Of a stretch of 64,000 nt of DNA, positions 53,838 through 64,000 are shown one piece after another. Under the pieces are notes generated by a model. The model was given only the letters and a program-made list of their open reading frames with translations, made no database searches and was not told the DNA's origin. This DNA comes from Zygnema cylindricum (lineage: Eukaryota; Streptophyta; Zygnematophyceae; Zygnematales; Zygnemataceae), in contig JBBHKE010000271.1 of assembly GCA_037447655.1 (NCBI GenBank), forward strand, positions 62,001-126,000, in the 5' to 3' direction. Within the stretch, counting starts at the first letter, position 1. Each line of letters begins with the position of its first letter. The position numbers and the translations under genes are program-made.

Positions 53838-55214
53838 AGGAGGCCGAAATCTAAAGTTCCCACCGAAGGAATTTCATATCAAATTTCGGAGTTGAAAGGT
53901 GATCTTACCTTATGGCATCACCGGATGTGTCACACTTCCGAGGTAAGTTTGAAGAAGATGATTCGTCATTCTTCGGTGAGGTGTTTGGACCTTGCATCCG
54001 GAGAGAAGGTGAACGGATGTGGAGGATGTAGCAAAGGATGTCAAATTCGGAAATCCCATCCTAATAAAGACATGAAGCATCGAGCTCAAAGTCCTTTGCA
54101 GGTTGTCCACATCGATCTTTGTAGTTATATTAAACCCGAGACAATTGGAGGTAATAAGTATACTTTGGTAATTATCGATGACTTCTCTCGGAAGTCATGG
54201 GTGTATTTATTGAAAAAGAAATTGGATACATTTGAAAAATTTAAAGAATGGCATGTGATGGCTGAAAGGCAAATTGATAAGAAGCTTAAGTCCATTCGTT
54301 CGGACAATGGAGGGGAGTTTGTTGATTTTGAGGGGTGTTGTAAGGAGTGGGGGATAAAGCATCAATTCACGACACCTTATTCTCCGGAGTCAAATGGAGT
54401 GGCCAAGAGGAAGAATCATACCTTACAAAAAATGGTCCGTGGGATGGTTCATTGCTCCGGACGAGAGATGTTTTTGTGGGGAGATGCGATTCTTATGGCG
54501 AATTATATTCGTAACCGAAGACTCACTTCGCTTTCCGGAAGTAAAACACCAGAGGAGTTATGGAGTGGGAGAAAGCCCACGGTTCATCATTGGAGAATTT
54601 GGGGATGTCATGCTACGGTTTATGTGGAATCAATCAAGAGGAAAGGGAAATTTTCACCAAGGTTTTGGCCGGGGATTTTTGTTGGTTATAGTGCGAAGGG
54701 GAATTTGTACCAAGTGTATGGTCCGGCTCGTTACAACGTGGAGGAATCTCGGAAATTGGATTTTCATGAGGATCTCAAATCCGCCATGAATTTCGTTGGA
54801 AAATTTAAAGAGAATTTGGATTTTTATGAGGAGAGTGAAATTGAGAGTTTTCTGTTTATTGGGGATTCGGAATCAGATGAGGAACCAAATGTGAAAAATC
54901 AAAAAAAGAAATTGGGAAAATCGGTTGAAATTGAATTTGAAAGAAAAAGTAACGGATCTTTGGATTCGCGAGTGCCTTCGAACATTCGAAAATCTCAAAG
55001 CTCTAAATCGAGTTCTAAATTGAGTAAGAAAGAATTTGAAAATGAATCCGAGGAAGAGAAAGAGGAGAAGGAGGAAGAGCAAGTTCTTAGAAAGAGCTCT
55101 CGGAGTACAAAGGGGAAGAAACAAGAAAAACTCATTTACGATCGAAAAGGGGAAAATGCATCAAATTCACATTATTTTCTTTCCGATGCTAAAGAGACGA
55201 AGTTTCTTTTGTAG
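53838..55214 (+). pseudogene. pol: Copia 2 integrase with substituted catalytic Glu
   Basis: LTLWHHRMCHTS and CGGCSKGCQIRKSHP form the H2C2 zinc region. The core has VVHIDLCSY, YTLVIIDDFSRKSWVYLLKK, SIRSDNGGEF and ESNGVAKRKN. Asp and Asp are present but the third catalytic residue, Glu in the VAERKN motif (kept in element 1), is Lys. LRIWGC-type sequence (WRIWGCHATVY) and FVGYSAKGNLYQVY follow. The last 130 residues are an acidic/Ser/Lys-rich linker (EESEEEKEEKEEEQVLRKS). The frame of 441 codons ends at TAG 55212-55214. Confidence 0.88.
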
Positions 55215-55232
55215 CAATCACTTACGGATAAT

Positions 55233-56949
55233 ATGACCGGCGACCCTCAACCTTATCACGAGGCAAGGAGGCCGGTTGATTGGGAGAGTAAAGGGAAACT
55301 GGCGTGGGAGAAAGAATTTAAATCGGTGGTTGATAATCGAACTTTTGAGGAAGTAAAATTATCGGAGGGGAAAAAGGCGATAGATGCAAAGTGGGTATTT
55401 AAGACGAAGACTAGAACTTCGGGTGAAATTATTAAGTACAAGGCGAGGCTACCGGCGACCCTCAATCTTATCTCGAGGCAAGGAGGTCGGTTGATTGGGA
55501 GAGTAAGTGGAAACCGGCGTGGGAGAAAGAATTTAAATCGGTGGTTGATAATCGAACTTTTGAGGAAGTAAAATTACCGGAGGGGAAAAAGGCGATAGAT
55601 GCAAAGTGGGTATTTAAGACGAAGACTAGAACTTCGGGTGAAATTATTAAGTACAAGGCGAGGCTTGTTTATAAGGGCTTCCAACAGCATGAGGGAATTG
55701 ATTTTAAGGAGACTTATGCTCCTATGGTGAAGTTCAACTCACTACGGATTATTATTGCACTTGCAGCGATGGGAAAGAAACACGCCCATCAAATGGACGT
55801 GAAAACTGCGTTTTTAAATGGTGAGTTGGAGGAAGAGGTATACATGAAGGTATCGGAAGGCGTGTCTCCTTTGCAGGAAGGAATGTATGGCGTTTGTGAA
55901 AGTCATTATATGGTTTGAAACAGGCGCCGCGCACGTGGTATTTGAGACTTCATCAAGTACTATTGCAATTCGGATTTGTACGAACTACGTCCGATTCTAG
56001 AGTTTATGTGAAAGGTGAAGGAGTTGATCAAATTTTCTTTTCTGTTTATGTGGATGATTTCTTGATGGCAAGCGACAAGTTGGATCGCATTAATGAGTTG
56101 AAACGTCACCTTGGATTACATTTCAAAAGTACGGATCTTGGAGAGGTACGATATATTTTGGGAATTGAACTGATACGCGAAAAAGAGGGAAACATGAAAT
56201 TTAGTCAAGCTTAATATTGTATAGAGGTTTTGGAGAGATTTGGTATGACTGACGCGAAACCGCTTTCGACACCGTTGGATGCAAATCTCCACATTCGCAA
56301 GTTTGAGGAAGAAGATTAAGTTGATGCACCATATCGAATGGCGGTTGGTTCACTTTTGTACCTTAGCGTTGGTACTCGTCCAGATATTTCGGGTGCAGTT
56401 TCCATCGTCAGGCGTTATTGTCACGAGCCAAAGAAGGCACATTGGGAGGCAATACGATGTATATTTCGATATTTGGTTAGAACGATTGATCTTGGACTTC
56501 TGTTTACTTTAGATAATAATTATTTGGATTGTGTTGTTTATTGTGACGCGGATTGGGGCGGCGATTTTGATTCAAGTAAATCCACGTCAAGGTACGCATT
56601 TATTTTTGGAGGAGCCACGATCTCGTGGAGTTCTAGGCTACAACCTACGGTTGCGTTGAGTTCCACTGAATCTGAGTATATGGCTGCGTGTCATGTAGCT
56701 AAGGCTTCGATTTGGATTAAGGAGATGTTACGTGAGTTAATCATTCCTATTGGTTGTATGACAATTTATTTTGACAGCATGAGTTCAATAGCGTTGGCAA
56801 AAAATCCAGTGTTTGAAAAGAGGACCAAACACATCAGGATCCAATGGCATTTTGTAAGAGATTTGGTTACGGCGAACGAGATTGTATTTTCGTACGTTTT
56901 GACAAAAGATGAGGCAACAGATTTTGCTGACGAAAGCAGCTATGCATGA
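55233..56949 (+). pseudogene. pol: Copia 2 reverse transcriptase and RNase H, frameshifted
   Basis: The RT start (DWESKGKLAWEKEFKSVV, KWVFKTKTRTSGEIIKYKAR) occurs twice because of a 215-bp tandem duplication (55236-55450 and 55451-55665). Further on are APMVKFNSLRIIIALAA, MDVKTAFLNGELEEEVYMKV, a frame break at YGLKQAPRTWY, then FSVYVDDFLMAS with the DD box and EVRYILGIELIREKEG. A stop at about 56212-56214 and another frame change precede the RNase H (56338-56949): YCDADWGGDFDSSKSTSRY, ALSSTESEYMAACHVAKAS, KHIRIQWHFVRD. A further frame change comes near the end (LTKAAMHD read out of frame). Confidence 0.88.
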
Positions 56950-57022
56950 TCTATTTGAGAGGGGGCAACCACAACTAGGATTATTTTGAAGAGTTTGGCG
57001 ATTACGACAATAAGAGGGGGAT

Positions 57023-57672
57023 TGTTGGGATATTGTTGTTTCGCGGTATTTCCGCGAAGCGTCATACCAACATTTGATTGCTTGACGTGAAGTGTCGCGT
57101 GATCATACAAAAAGTACTACGTCATTTTGCGACGGTACTTTTGATATCCGAGAAAGAAATGTTCTATTTCGTTTGGCATCACTTTTTGTTTTCGTGCGCA
57201 TGTGTTTCAATTTGCGTGCATGTGTGTTCGTGGAGCGACACGTGTTTAAGTCAACGTTTGGAGTTAGTTGTTCGAAGGAAGAAAGCGCGTGCTACTTTCT
57301 TCGTAGAACTTTCACTTGTAGTGTGCATAGTTAGCTAGGGACAGACTTTGTCGCTACGCTAAGTCTTGTTTGTCTTACCTTGTTGTCTCTTAGTGCACAG
57401 TAGCGAGTATATAGGCAGCAGTGTACATGTGCAGAGTATTGAATGAATTAATCAATCTATCTTAGATGATTAATCTTGGAGTAAGAGATTATTTAAAGAG
57501 GAGAGAGAAGAGAGAGAAGAGAGAAGAGAGATGATGTAAAGAGGCTTCGGCCAAGAACACTTATAAATCTTTTTGGCCGAATATTCCTCTTGTGTTTATC
57601 AGCGTCCTTTGTGTAAATGATTTATGTTTTGTGAATTATTTTGAGTGAATGTCTTTTGCTCAAGATCCTACA
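57023..57672 (+). repeat. 3' LTR of Copia element 2
   Basis: 650 bp, preceded by TAAGAGGGGGAT. Very similar in sequence and length to 51407-52055, with scattered substitutions and small indels. Confidence 0.92.
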
Positions 57673-60270
57673 GTTTTTTTCTTGTAGAGATTGTAAAGGC
57701 CGACTTAAATTTCCAAGTTCCGATGGTTTCACAGATTTTTCTTGCTTGCTCATTCGATGATGCCCTGTACAATGTATTCTCCCAAGTGCCTATTTTTCTA
57801 ATAGTTATTTCTGCGTGATCTAAAATGCTCGTATGGTTATAGTGGTTTCCATCTTAGCTTGTAATGGTTTGACTCCAATTTCCAAGTTATTGGCATGAAA
57901 GTTACTTAGATAGTTCAAAGAGACAAAATATCGACTATGGCATTACAGAGCTAAGGCGGATCTGAATGAGAGAAAATTCATAGGCATTTAAACTTGAGAC
58001 GCATTACTTACTATTCCAACAGATGCCAATGCAGGAATTGGACAAGGGAAGAAATCGATGCCTGATTGGGAATCTAGAGAAGTGAAAGCTAAGAAAGCAC
58101 TTGTCTGAAGACTTGCCAACAACAACATATAGAATGTGATCAAATTTAAGGAATCTTAGCAGATGAAGACTTGCCAACAACAACATATAGAATGTGATCA
58201 AATTTAAGGAATCTTAGCAGATATGGGAGGATCTCCAGTGAATGGAGAAAAAAAACAACCAAGATTGGGCTTGTATAGATCTTGGTTATTAAAATGTACC
58301 TAGACGGAACATCTATGGAGGCATACACATCACAATATGCTAAAATGCGTCAAGTTCTTTAAAAAAAACACGATACAAAATATTTTCCTCAGTTCTATTT
58401 TTTTCCTCCTAGAAAATTTTTGTTTTGTAAACAAACTTTTAATCAAAAATCCACTGAATTCGAAACACTAACGACAAATTATTGAAATTTTGTTTCTTTT
58501 CGATCTATATTTTTTAGTATATATTAATCTTTTTAAAATAATTAGCCGTGCTTTCCTCTTCGATGTGGAATTCTACACTTTTTACAATCATTGCGCCCCT
58601 CGACTATATAAAATATAAACTCATGTTGTGGGTCAGATGCTGCCAATAAAAAAAAAGAGAAAAAAAAAGATGATGAAGGTATAGTTTTCTTTAAAGCTTC
58701 CCCAAAAAAAAACAAAACCGATTATGAGTCACCATTTAAAGTAACGATTCCGTTGGAGGACAACAGAACACTAGGGAAAGTACTACAAAGAATCTTCGCT
58801 AAAAAACAAAGTAGCAAGACTAAGGCGTGTTCCTATGTAATCGAAACTTTGAAATGTTACTTTGGATTTTAGGGCAGATTTTAGGGTGTACTTTTCAAAG
58901 TGTTCCTATGTCAATCATTACTTGCGCCTTCATTACTTCTAATATGTGACAGTTGTAGACGTCTACAAAATATGCGACAGCCTACGATAGTACGAAACGA
59001 AATGTGGACTACTACGAATCTTCCTACAATTAGTGATGGCTACAAAAATGGCGGCGGTTGTAGACGTCAAGTTTTTTGTGACATTGTAGATGTTTAGGGT
59101 TTTGTGACATTGCGAAGTCCATGCTACCTTATGACGTCATTAATACGTAAAATTTCCGCCATGTCTTCCAGATTTCTTTTTCTTACCATTTATCATTCGA
59201 AATGCCATCAAAATGAGACCAAAAATATATAAAAAAAATGAAAAAAATATATCTTTCATTTGATACTTCTATTGCTGCATTTCATTTAGAGATGAGAGAA
59301 AGAGGAGCTGTCGATTGAAAAAGATGGGGAGAGATGAGGACGTTGTAAATTTTTGCAAAGGACCCATGAATGAAAGTGGAGGTCCGAGACCCCAACGATT
59401 TTTTTTTTCCGTACAGGCTTGTCATTTTTGTATCTACATGCGTGTGACGAGCATGTAAAAAAAAGTGTGTACTCTCGCTCGTTCAAATTTTTTTGAAGAC
59501 GTTTCACGCGTGCTATACTTGCCTTCTATTCGTCGATAGGGTGTTATTTTGGCTAAAATAAGATTGCAATTTGATTCCAGTGCAAGTGTGAAGATGAGCT
59601 TCAAGTGGGTCGCGATGATAATAACGCCAAATTGCCGTACCTTCCAAGTTTCAAAACGACACAAAATGTACTTGTGTTTTTGCCAATTTTTCGTACGGCG
59701 TAATAATTTCTTGTTGGAAGTCCCATTTTTTGTGAAAACAACGGAAAAAAACCCTTACTTGAACACATAGAAACACGCCCTAAGTTTCGACTACATGGGA
59801 ACATGCCATAAACCGTGACTCTTAACCTTATTGTTGTAATTGAAGACTTAGGGTACTTTCGCATGTAACCGAAACTAAGTCTTGTTACTTTGTTTTTTAG
59901 CGAGATTCTCCGTACAGCTTTCAAAGCATTCCGATGTAAACAAAAATAAGGGTACGTCCCCATGTGTAAAAGTATCGACTTTATTTTGTCGTTTTCACCC
60001 AAAACGCGGTTTTGTACGAGAAAAACTTTAACCGTACAAAAAAATCAATTCTTTAAAAGTACAGCAAACGTCAAGTCGATACTTTGAATGTACTTCATGT
60101 TTGTCGTCATCTTAAAACTTTTGGCGTTTTCCTTTTTTTGACTCTGGGCGAGAGAATTCAGCTCGTCAAAAAACTTCATCAAAAATCACCTCGCGAGGTG
60201 ATTCAGGGAAAGTACCGACCAAATAACGAATGCAAAACGGCCCACGCACGCGCTACACCAATGGGAAAAT
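57673..60270. other. Non-coding with repeat blocks
   Basis: 57735-57860 resembles 51285-51406. 58106-58221 is a perfect 58-bp tandem duplication (separate entry). 58825-58905 and 59845-59945 resemble each other (ATGTAAYCGAAACT, TTACTTTG, TTTTAG, then CTTTCAAAG). 59640-59790 resembles 4170-4340. No ORF shows a motif. Confidence 0.45.
58106..58221. repeat. Perfect 58-bp tandem duplication
   Basis: Two adjacent identical copies beginning TGAAGACTTGCCAACAACAA and ending AATCTTAGCAGA. Being identical, the duplication is recent, or an assembly artefact. Confidence 0.9.
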
Positions 60271-60279
60271 TTTAGGTTG

Positions 60280-62156
60280 ATAAAAAAAAAATATTCTTAC
60301 CACCCTCACCCCTGTGAGGATAAGACTCCCTTGAGTTAAACGGAAAAAGAATCACTAAATTTGCTCCCCTGAGCAGTAGGTAATGGCTGGTCAAAGATGA
60401 CCTTTATAGTTACAAGCTCTCTTAGAGAGAGGTACCTAAATATCACTAAGTCTTGGTCTGCCTACTCAAAACTACCTACTACTAAACCCTAGTCCAATAG
60501 GAACACTATATAGTACAAGAAGGTACAATAGGAGATGTACTTAATGTACGACCATTGTACGACATGGTCTACAAGGTGACACTTGTCAAATCGGGAGCCA
60601 TGGTTCCTCCTCCCATCTTCTCCGGTATCAAATAATGTGGCGCCACGTGGCACCGCGTGACGCTATCTCCAAATGAAGCCAAAATCTCACTTCACGTGGC
60701 GGCTACTATGCCGGCCGTCCGATCAAAACATATTTTACACGGTTCAGATTCACATACATGCATGAATTGCTCCTTTTGGTTAGTCTGCTGTTAATTAGAT
60801 GTTGCGTTAATGTTTATATATCTTTGAAACACGTCACGTGGTTGTTTCGATATCGCCTTAGTGGTTAAGACGTACGACTATATAGAGGTCCACAGACCCA
60901 ATTTCAAATCTGGACTTAGGCACCATTTTAGTAAAATATCCTCTAATTCAAAATCTGCCACTTTCTAAATATGGCGGCAGCCATGGCGCGCCTTTGATCC
61001 TCACTCTTTTTCTTTAAAGCAAAACTAAAATAGAGAAGTGAACTATTAATTACCTCTTTTCAACACTCCCCTTAATTCCTAGTCACTTTTTTATTTTAAT
61101 CCACAGTTTTCTCTGCAATAAATCAACTTAGGGGAAGGCACTGGTTTTGTCATCCTGTCTGCAAACATTTCTCTACTTGTTTTATAAACCAGTTTAATTA
61201 TTTTATTTTCAACCTTCTCTTTGACAAAGCTTAGTCTAATATCCATATGCTTAGCTTTGAAGTGATGTTTCGGATTAGCTGCAATAGAGATAACAGCTTG
61301 ATTATCACAAAAAACATTTTTAGTTCGAGACTTCATGAACCCAAGTTTTTTAACAAGAGATTTAACCCACATTAATTCTTTGGTGGCAGCACAGGAAGCC
61401 TTGTATTCAGCCTCCATAGTGGACTGAGCAACTACTTTTTGTTGCTTGCTACTCCAACAACATGCACTGGATCCAATTTGCAACATTTATCCAGTCGTAC
61501 ACCGCCTTAAAAGCACATCTCCATAACTGGCATCACTCTAGGTGGTGATGTCAGTGTGCTCCCCTCCCAAATGCAACCATAATTCCCTTGTCCCAACCAG
61601 ATACCTCATCACCCTTTTGGCAGCTTCCCTATCTCTCTTTTTTGGTTCATTTAGACTTCTACTAAGGACAGCTACACCTGCAGCTATATCCGGACGGGTA
61701 CTGTTCATAAAATAAATTAAACTACCTACATCTTACCGATAAGGGATATTTTCCATAAATTTTCTTTCTATCTCATCCATCTCATTATTAATGATCAATA
61801 TTCCTCTCTCTTCACTCCCCTCAAACACTTGTTCAAATCCATATGAGTAGTACATCCGTTTGCTTTTTCCATCTGAAATTTTCCTAGCATATTACCGATT
61901 GCTTCTTTTTGAGTGAGTCTTAAAATTTTATTCCCTCTATCTCTCTCCATCTGAATTCCTAAAATATACTTTGCTTCGCCGAGATCTTTCATATCAAAAC
62001 TGCTTGTAAGATCCCGTTTTAGTTTGTTAATTTTATCTAAGGATTTGCTTAAGTCCTACAAATCATCCACATAAATAACAAGAAATATCACTCCATTCTC
62101 ATCCTCAAATAAATATATAGAGTGATCTGAAGTAATTCTGATATACCTGAAACCGG
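60280..62156 (-). pseudogene. pol: Copia element 3, 3' part (RT end, RNase H, LTR-like tail)
   Basis: On the minus strand from the N gap: DHSIYLFEDENGVIFLVIYV and then the DD box of reverse transcriptase, directly followed by a TAG. Then MKDLGEAKYILGIQMERDR and LTQKEAIGNMLGKFQM (61795-61992). The RNase H at 61091-61486 has SSACCWSSKQQKVVAQSTME and AEY, VFCDNQAVISIAANP and KHMDIRLSFVKEK. The wording is closer to TNT1-like Copia than to elements 1 and 2, so this is another lineage. 60300-60480 matches the LTR-like block at 41.9 kb. The 5' part is lost in or beyond the gap. Confidence 0.78.
60843..60925 (+). repeat. tRNA-like, possible SINE head or pseudo-tRNA
   Basis: Contains an A-box-like TTAGTGGTTAAGACG (about 60858-60872) and, about 30 bases after it, a B-box-like ATTTCAAATCTGG (60901-60913), with the spacing of RNA polymerase III internal promoters. 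The B box departs from GGTTCGAATCC, and I could not fold a clean acceptor stem or assign an anticodon. A tRNA-derived SINE or decayed tRNA is more likely than a working tRNA. Confidence 0.35.
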
Positions 62157-62166
62157 NNNNNNNNNN
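62157..62166. other. Assembly gap (10 N)
   Basis: Undetermined bases that separate two Copia copies of opposite orientation. The join may not reflect the true order. Confidence 0.98.
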
Positions 62167-62500
62167 GGAGAGCTATACCATGCAGCTGTATTAGAAGAAG
62201 GAGTATGAACGCTTACACATCTAAACGTTGGTTGCAGCATCTTTCGCCAAAGTGCAGTCAGTATGGTTTAGAGAGGTTCTAGAGGAATGTTAAAAGTCGA
62301 ACTGAGATAAATTACAAGGGGAGGAACAGCGCATAGTGAAGTTAAGGGTTTTATATCGCATGGAGAGATTCTAAACAGTGAAATTATACATTAGGTCCCA
62401 TTGCAAAGTTGAGTAATTACCCGAGTTTGAACAGCGTACGGTAGTTGTTTAATAGGTGTATTTGTCTTTTATACTAAACCAGTTGAAGAAGTGCAAAGTG
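62167..62500. other. Short unassigned stretch
   Basis: No ORF or repeat recognised between the gap and the start of the family-2 Copia fragment, whose similarity to element 2 begins at GGCGCCGCGCACGTG near 62506. Confidence 0.4.
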
Positions 62501-62505
62501 ATAGG

Positions 62506-63596
62506 CGCCGCGCACGTGAGACTTCATCAAGTACTATTGAAATTCTGATTTTTACGGACTAGGTCCGATTTTGGAGTTTACGTGAAACGTGAAGAAGTTG
62601 ACCAAATCATATTTTCTGTTTATGTGGATAATTTGTTGATGGCATGCGACAAGTTTGAGCCCATTAATGAGTTGAAACGTTACCCTGGATTACATATTAA
62701 AGTGACAAATCTTAGAGAGGTACGCTATATTTTGGGAATTGAAGTGATACGCGACAAGGAGGGGAACATTAAATAGAGTCAAGCTGAAAATTGTAAGGAG
62801 ATCTTGGAGAGATTTGGTATGACTGACGTGAAACCGCTTTCTACGACGTTGGTTGCAAATCTACACATTCGCAAGTATGAGGAAGAAGATTATGTCGACG
62901 TACCATATCGAGAGGCGGTTGGTTCACTTATGTACCTTAGCGTTGGTACTCGTCCAGGTATTTCGGCTGCGGTTTCGATCGTCAGCCGTTGTTATCATGA
63001 ACCAAAGAAGGCGCATTGGGAGGCCGTACGAGGTATCTTTCGATATTTAGTTGGTACGATTCATCTTAGACTTTTATTCATTTCTAACAAAAAATATTTT
63101 GAGTATGTTGGGTATTGTGACGCGGATTGGGGCGGCGACATTGATTCAAGTAAAGTCCACGTCAGGGTACGCATTTATTTTGGGAGGAGCTCCGATCTCG
63201 TGGAGTTCTAGGCTACAACCTACGATTGCGTTGAGTTCCACATAATCTCAGTATATGGCTGCGTGTCATGCATCTAATGCTTCGATTTGGATTAAGGAGA
63301 TGTTACGCGAGTTGAACGTTCCTATTGGTTGTATGACAATTTATTGTGACAGTATGAGTTTGATGGCGTTGGCGAAAAATCGAGTGTTTCACAAGAGGAC
63401 GAAACACATCAGGACCCAATGGCATTTTGTAAAAGATTTGGCTATGGCGAACGAGATTGTATTTTCGTACGTAGCGACAGAAGAGGAGGTGGCACATTTG
63501 TTGACGAAAGTTGCCAAGCATGATGTATTTGAGAGGGGGCGACAGAAACTTGGATTATGGGGAGGAGTTTTGGCGATTCCGACAATAAGAGGGGGA
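62506..63596 (+). pseudogene. pol: Copia family-2 copy, RT end and RNase H, 5'-truncated
   Basis: Aligns with 55922-57020 of Copia element 2. Frames hold IIFSVYVDNLLMACD, where the second Asp of the DD box is Asn, then EVRYILGIEVIRDKEG, GSLMYLSVGTRPGISAAVSI, YCDADWGGDIDSSK, a frameshift, ISWSSRLQPTIALSST, a stop (CACATAATC), MAACHASNASIWIKEML, KHIRTQWHFVKD and HLLTKVAKHDVFERGRQKLG. Stops and the changed active site rule out activity. A polypurine tract AAGAGGGGGATT lies at its end. Confidence 0.85.
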
Positions 63597-63597
63597 T

Positions 63598-64000
63598 TGT
63601 TGGGATATTGTCGTTTCGCGGAATTTCGCGAAGCGTCATACCAGTATTTATTTGTTGGACGTGAAGTGTCATGTCATCATACAAAATGTACAACGTCGTT
63701 TTGTGGTGGTACTATTGTTAACCGCAAACGAAATGTACTATTTCGTTTCGCGTGACTTTTGTTTGCGTGCGCAGGTGTTTGATTTTGCGTGCAGGTGTTT
63801 TCGTGAAGCGACACGTGTAAGGTCAACTTTTGGAGTTAGTTGTTTCGAAGGAAGAAAGCGCGTGCGCCATCCTTCGTCGAACTTTCATTGTAGTGTGCGA
63901 CAGTTGCTAGGAAGAAGTTCGTCGTTCCGCAAAGTCTTGCTAGTCTTACCTTGTTGTCTCTTAGTGCACAGTAGCAAGCATATAGGCAGCAGTGTACGTT
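63598..64000 (+). repeat. 3' LTR of the family-2 Copia copy, cut by the window end
   Basis: Begins TGTTGGGATATTGTCG and follows the LTR of element 2 for the 403 bases visible (about 650 expected), including GAAGCGTCATACCAG, CGTGAAGCGACACGTG and TTGTCTCTTAGTGCACAGTA. The rest lies beyond the window. Confidence 0.88.

Larger units (their letters stand above)
51407..57672 (+). mobile_element. Copia LTR retrotransposon 2, full length, decayed
   Basis: 6.27 kb with LTRs at 51407-52055 and 57023-57672, ending TGTT..CCTACA. It is flanked by a perfect 5-bp duplication GTTTT (51402-51406 and 57673-57677). A primer site TTGGTATCGGAGC follows the 5' LTR and a polypurine tract AAGAGGGGGATT precedes the 3' LTR. 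Internal order is gag, protease, integrase, RT/RNase H. Its Gag and integrase resemble Copia element 1, so they are related families. Decay: in-frame stops at about 52440, 53835 and 55212, frameshifts, a 215-bp tandem duplication in RT, and loss of the integrase Glu. A second copy of the family begins near 62.5 kb. Confidence 0.93.

Noticed and set aside
1-64000. CRISPR array, rRNA operon, bacterial operons or integrated virus
   Set aside because: No regularly spaced identical repeats with unique spacers, no rRNA landmarks, and the only replication genes seen are Copia retrotransposon pol genes without an envelope.

Overview
This is a 64-kb stretch of an AT-rich, repeat-dense nuclear genome from a eukaryote. 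Coding exons are split by GT-AG introns, simple-sequence tracts and transposon copies are abundant, and two runs of N mark assembly gaps (6013-6022 and about 62157-62166). No prokaryotic or organellar organisation, rRNA or CRISPR is seen. The best clue to the host is a multi-exon gene of the integrase-derived KRBA2/NOL4-like type, a group I know mainly from animals; this makes an invertebrate animal the leading guess, but a protist or alga is not excluded.

I can support three host genes. (1) 9120-16853, plus strand: a NOL4/KRBA2-like N-terminal domain, an H2C2 zinc-binding module, an integrase core that has lost all three acidic catalytic residues, a long Gly-Thr-rich linker and a C-terminal SAM domain. 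The first six exons join in compatible phase. (2) 20319-21524, minus strand: an intronless F-box/LRR-like protein of 401 aa. (3) 25532-29413, plus strand: a five-exon gene, all introns phase 0, for a protein of about 675 aa with an acidic N-terminal region and a divergent bHLH-like segment split by an intron in the predicted loop.

The rest is mostly mobile DNA. 1-8.2 kb holds foldback elements and an 0.8-kb dispersed repeat. 18.4, 31.1 and 32.0 kb hold three copies of a hAT-like nonautonomous element, two with perfect 8-bp target duplications. 38.2-38.9 kb is a broken DDE (pogo/Tigger-type) transposase. 39.1-41.6 kb is a tandem pair of 1.2-kb units. 41.8-42.9 kb is a Copia relic. 43.6-49.7 kb (minus) and 51.4-57.7 kb (plus) are two complete but decayed Copia retrotransposons with LTRs, initiator-Met-type primer sites and polypurine tracts. 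60.3-62.2 kb (minus) and 62.5-64.0 kb (plus) are parts of two more Copia copies.

A theme of the window is short local duplication. Ends of exons are copied next to themselves in both multi-exon genes, a 215-bp tandem duplication breaks the reverse transcriptase of one Copia element, and several repeats carry internal duplications.
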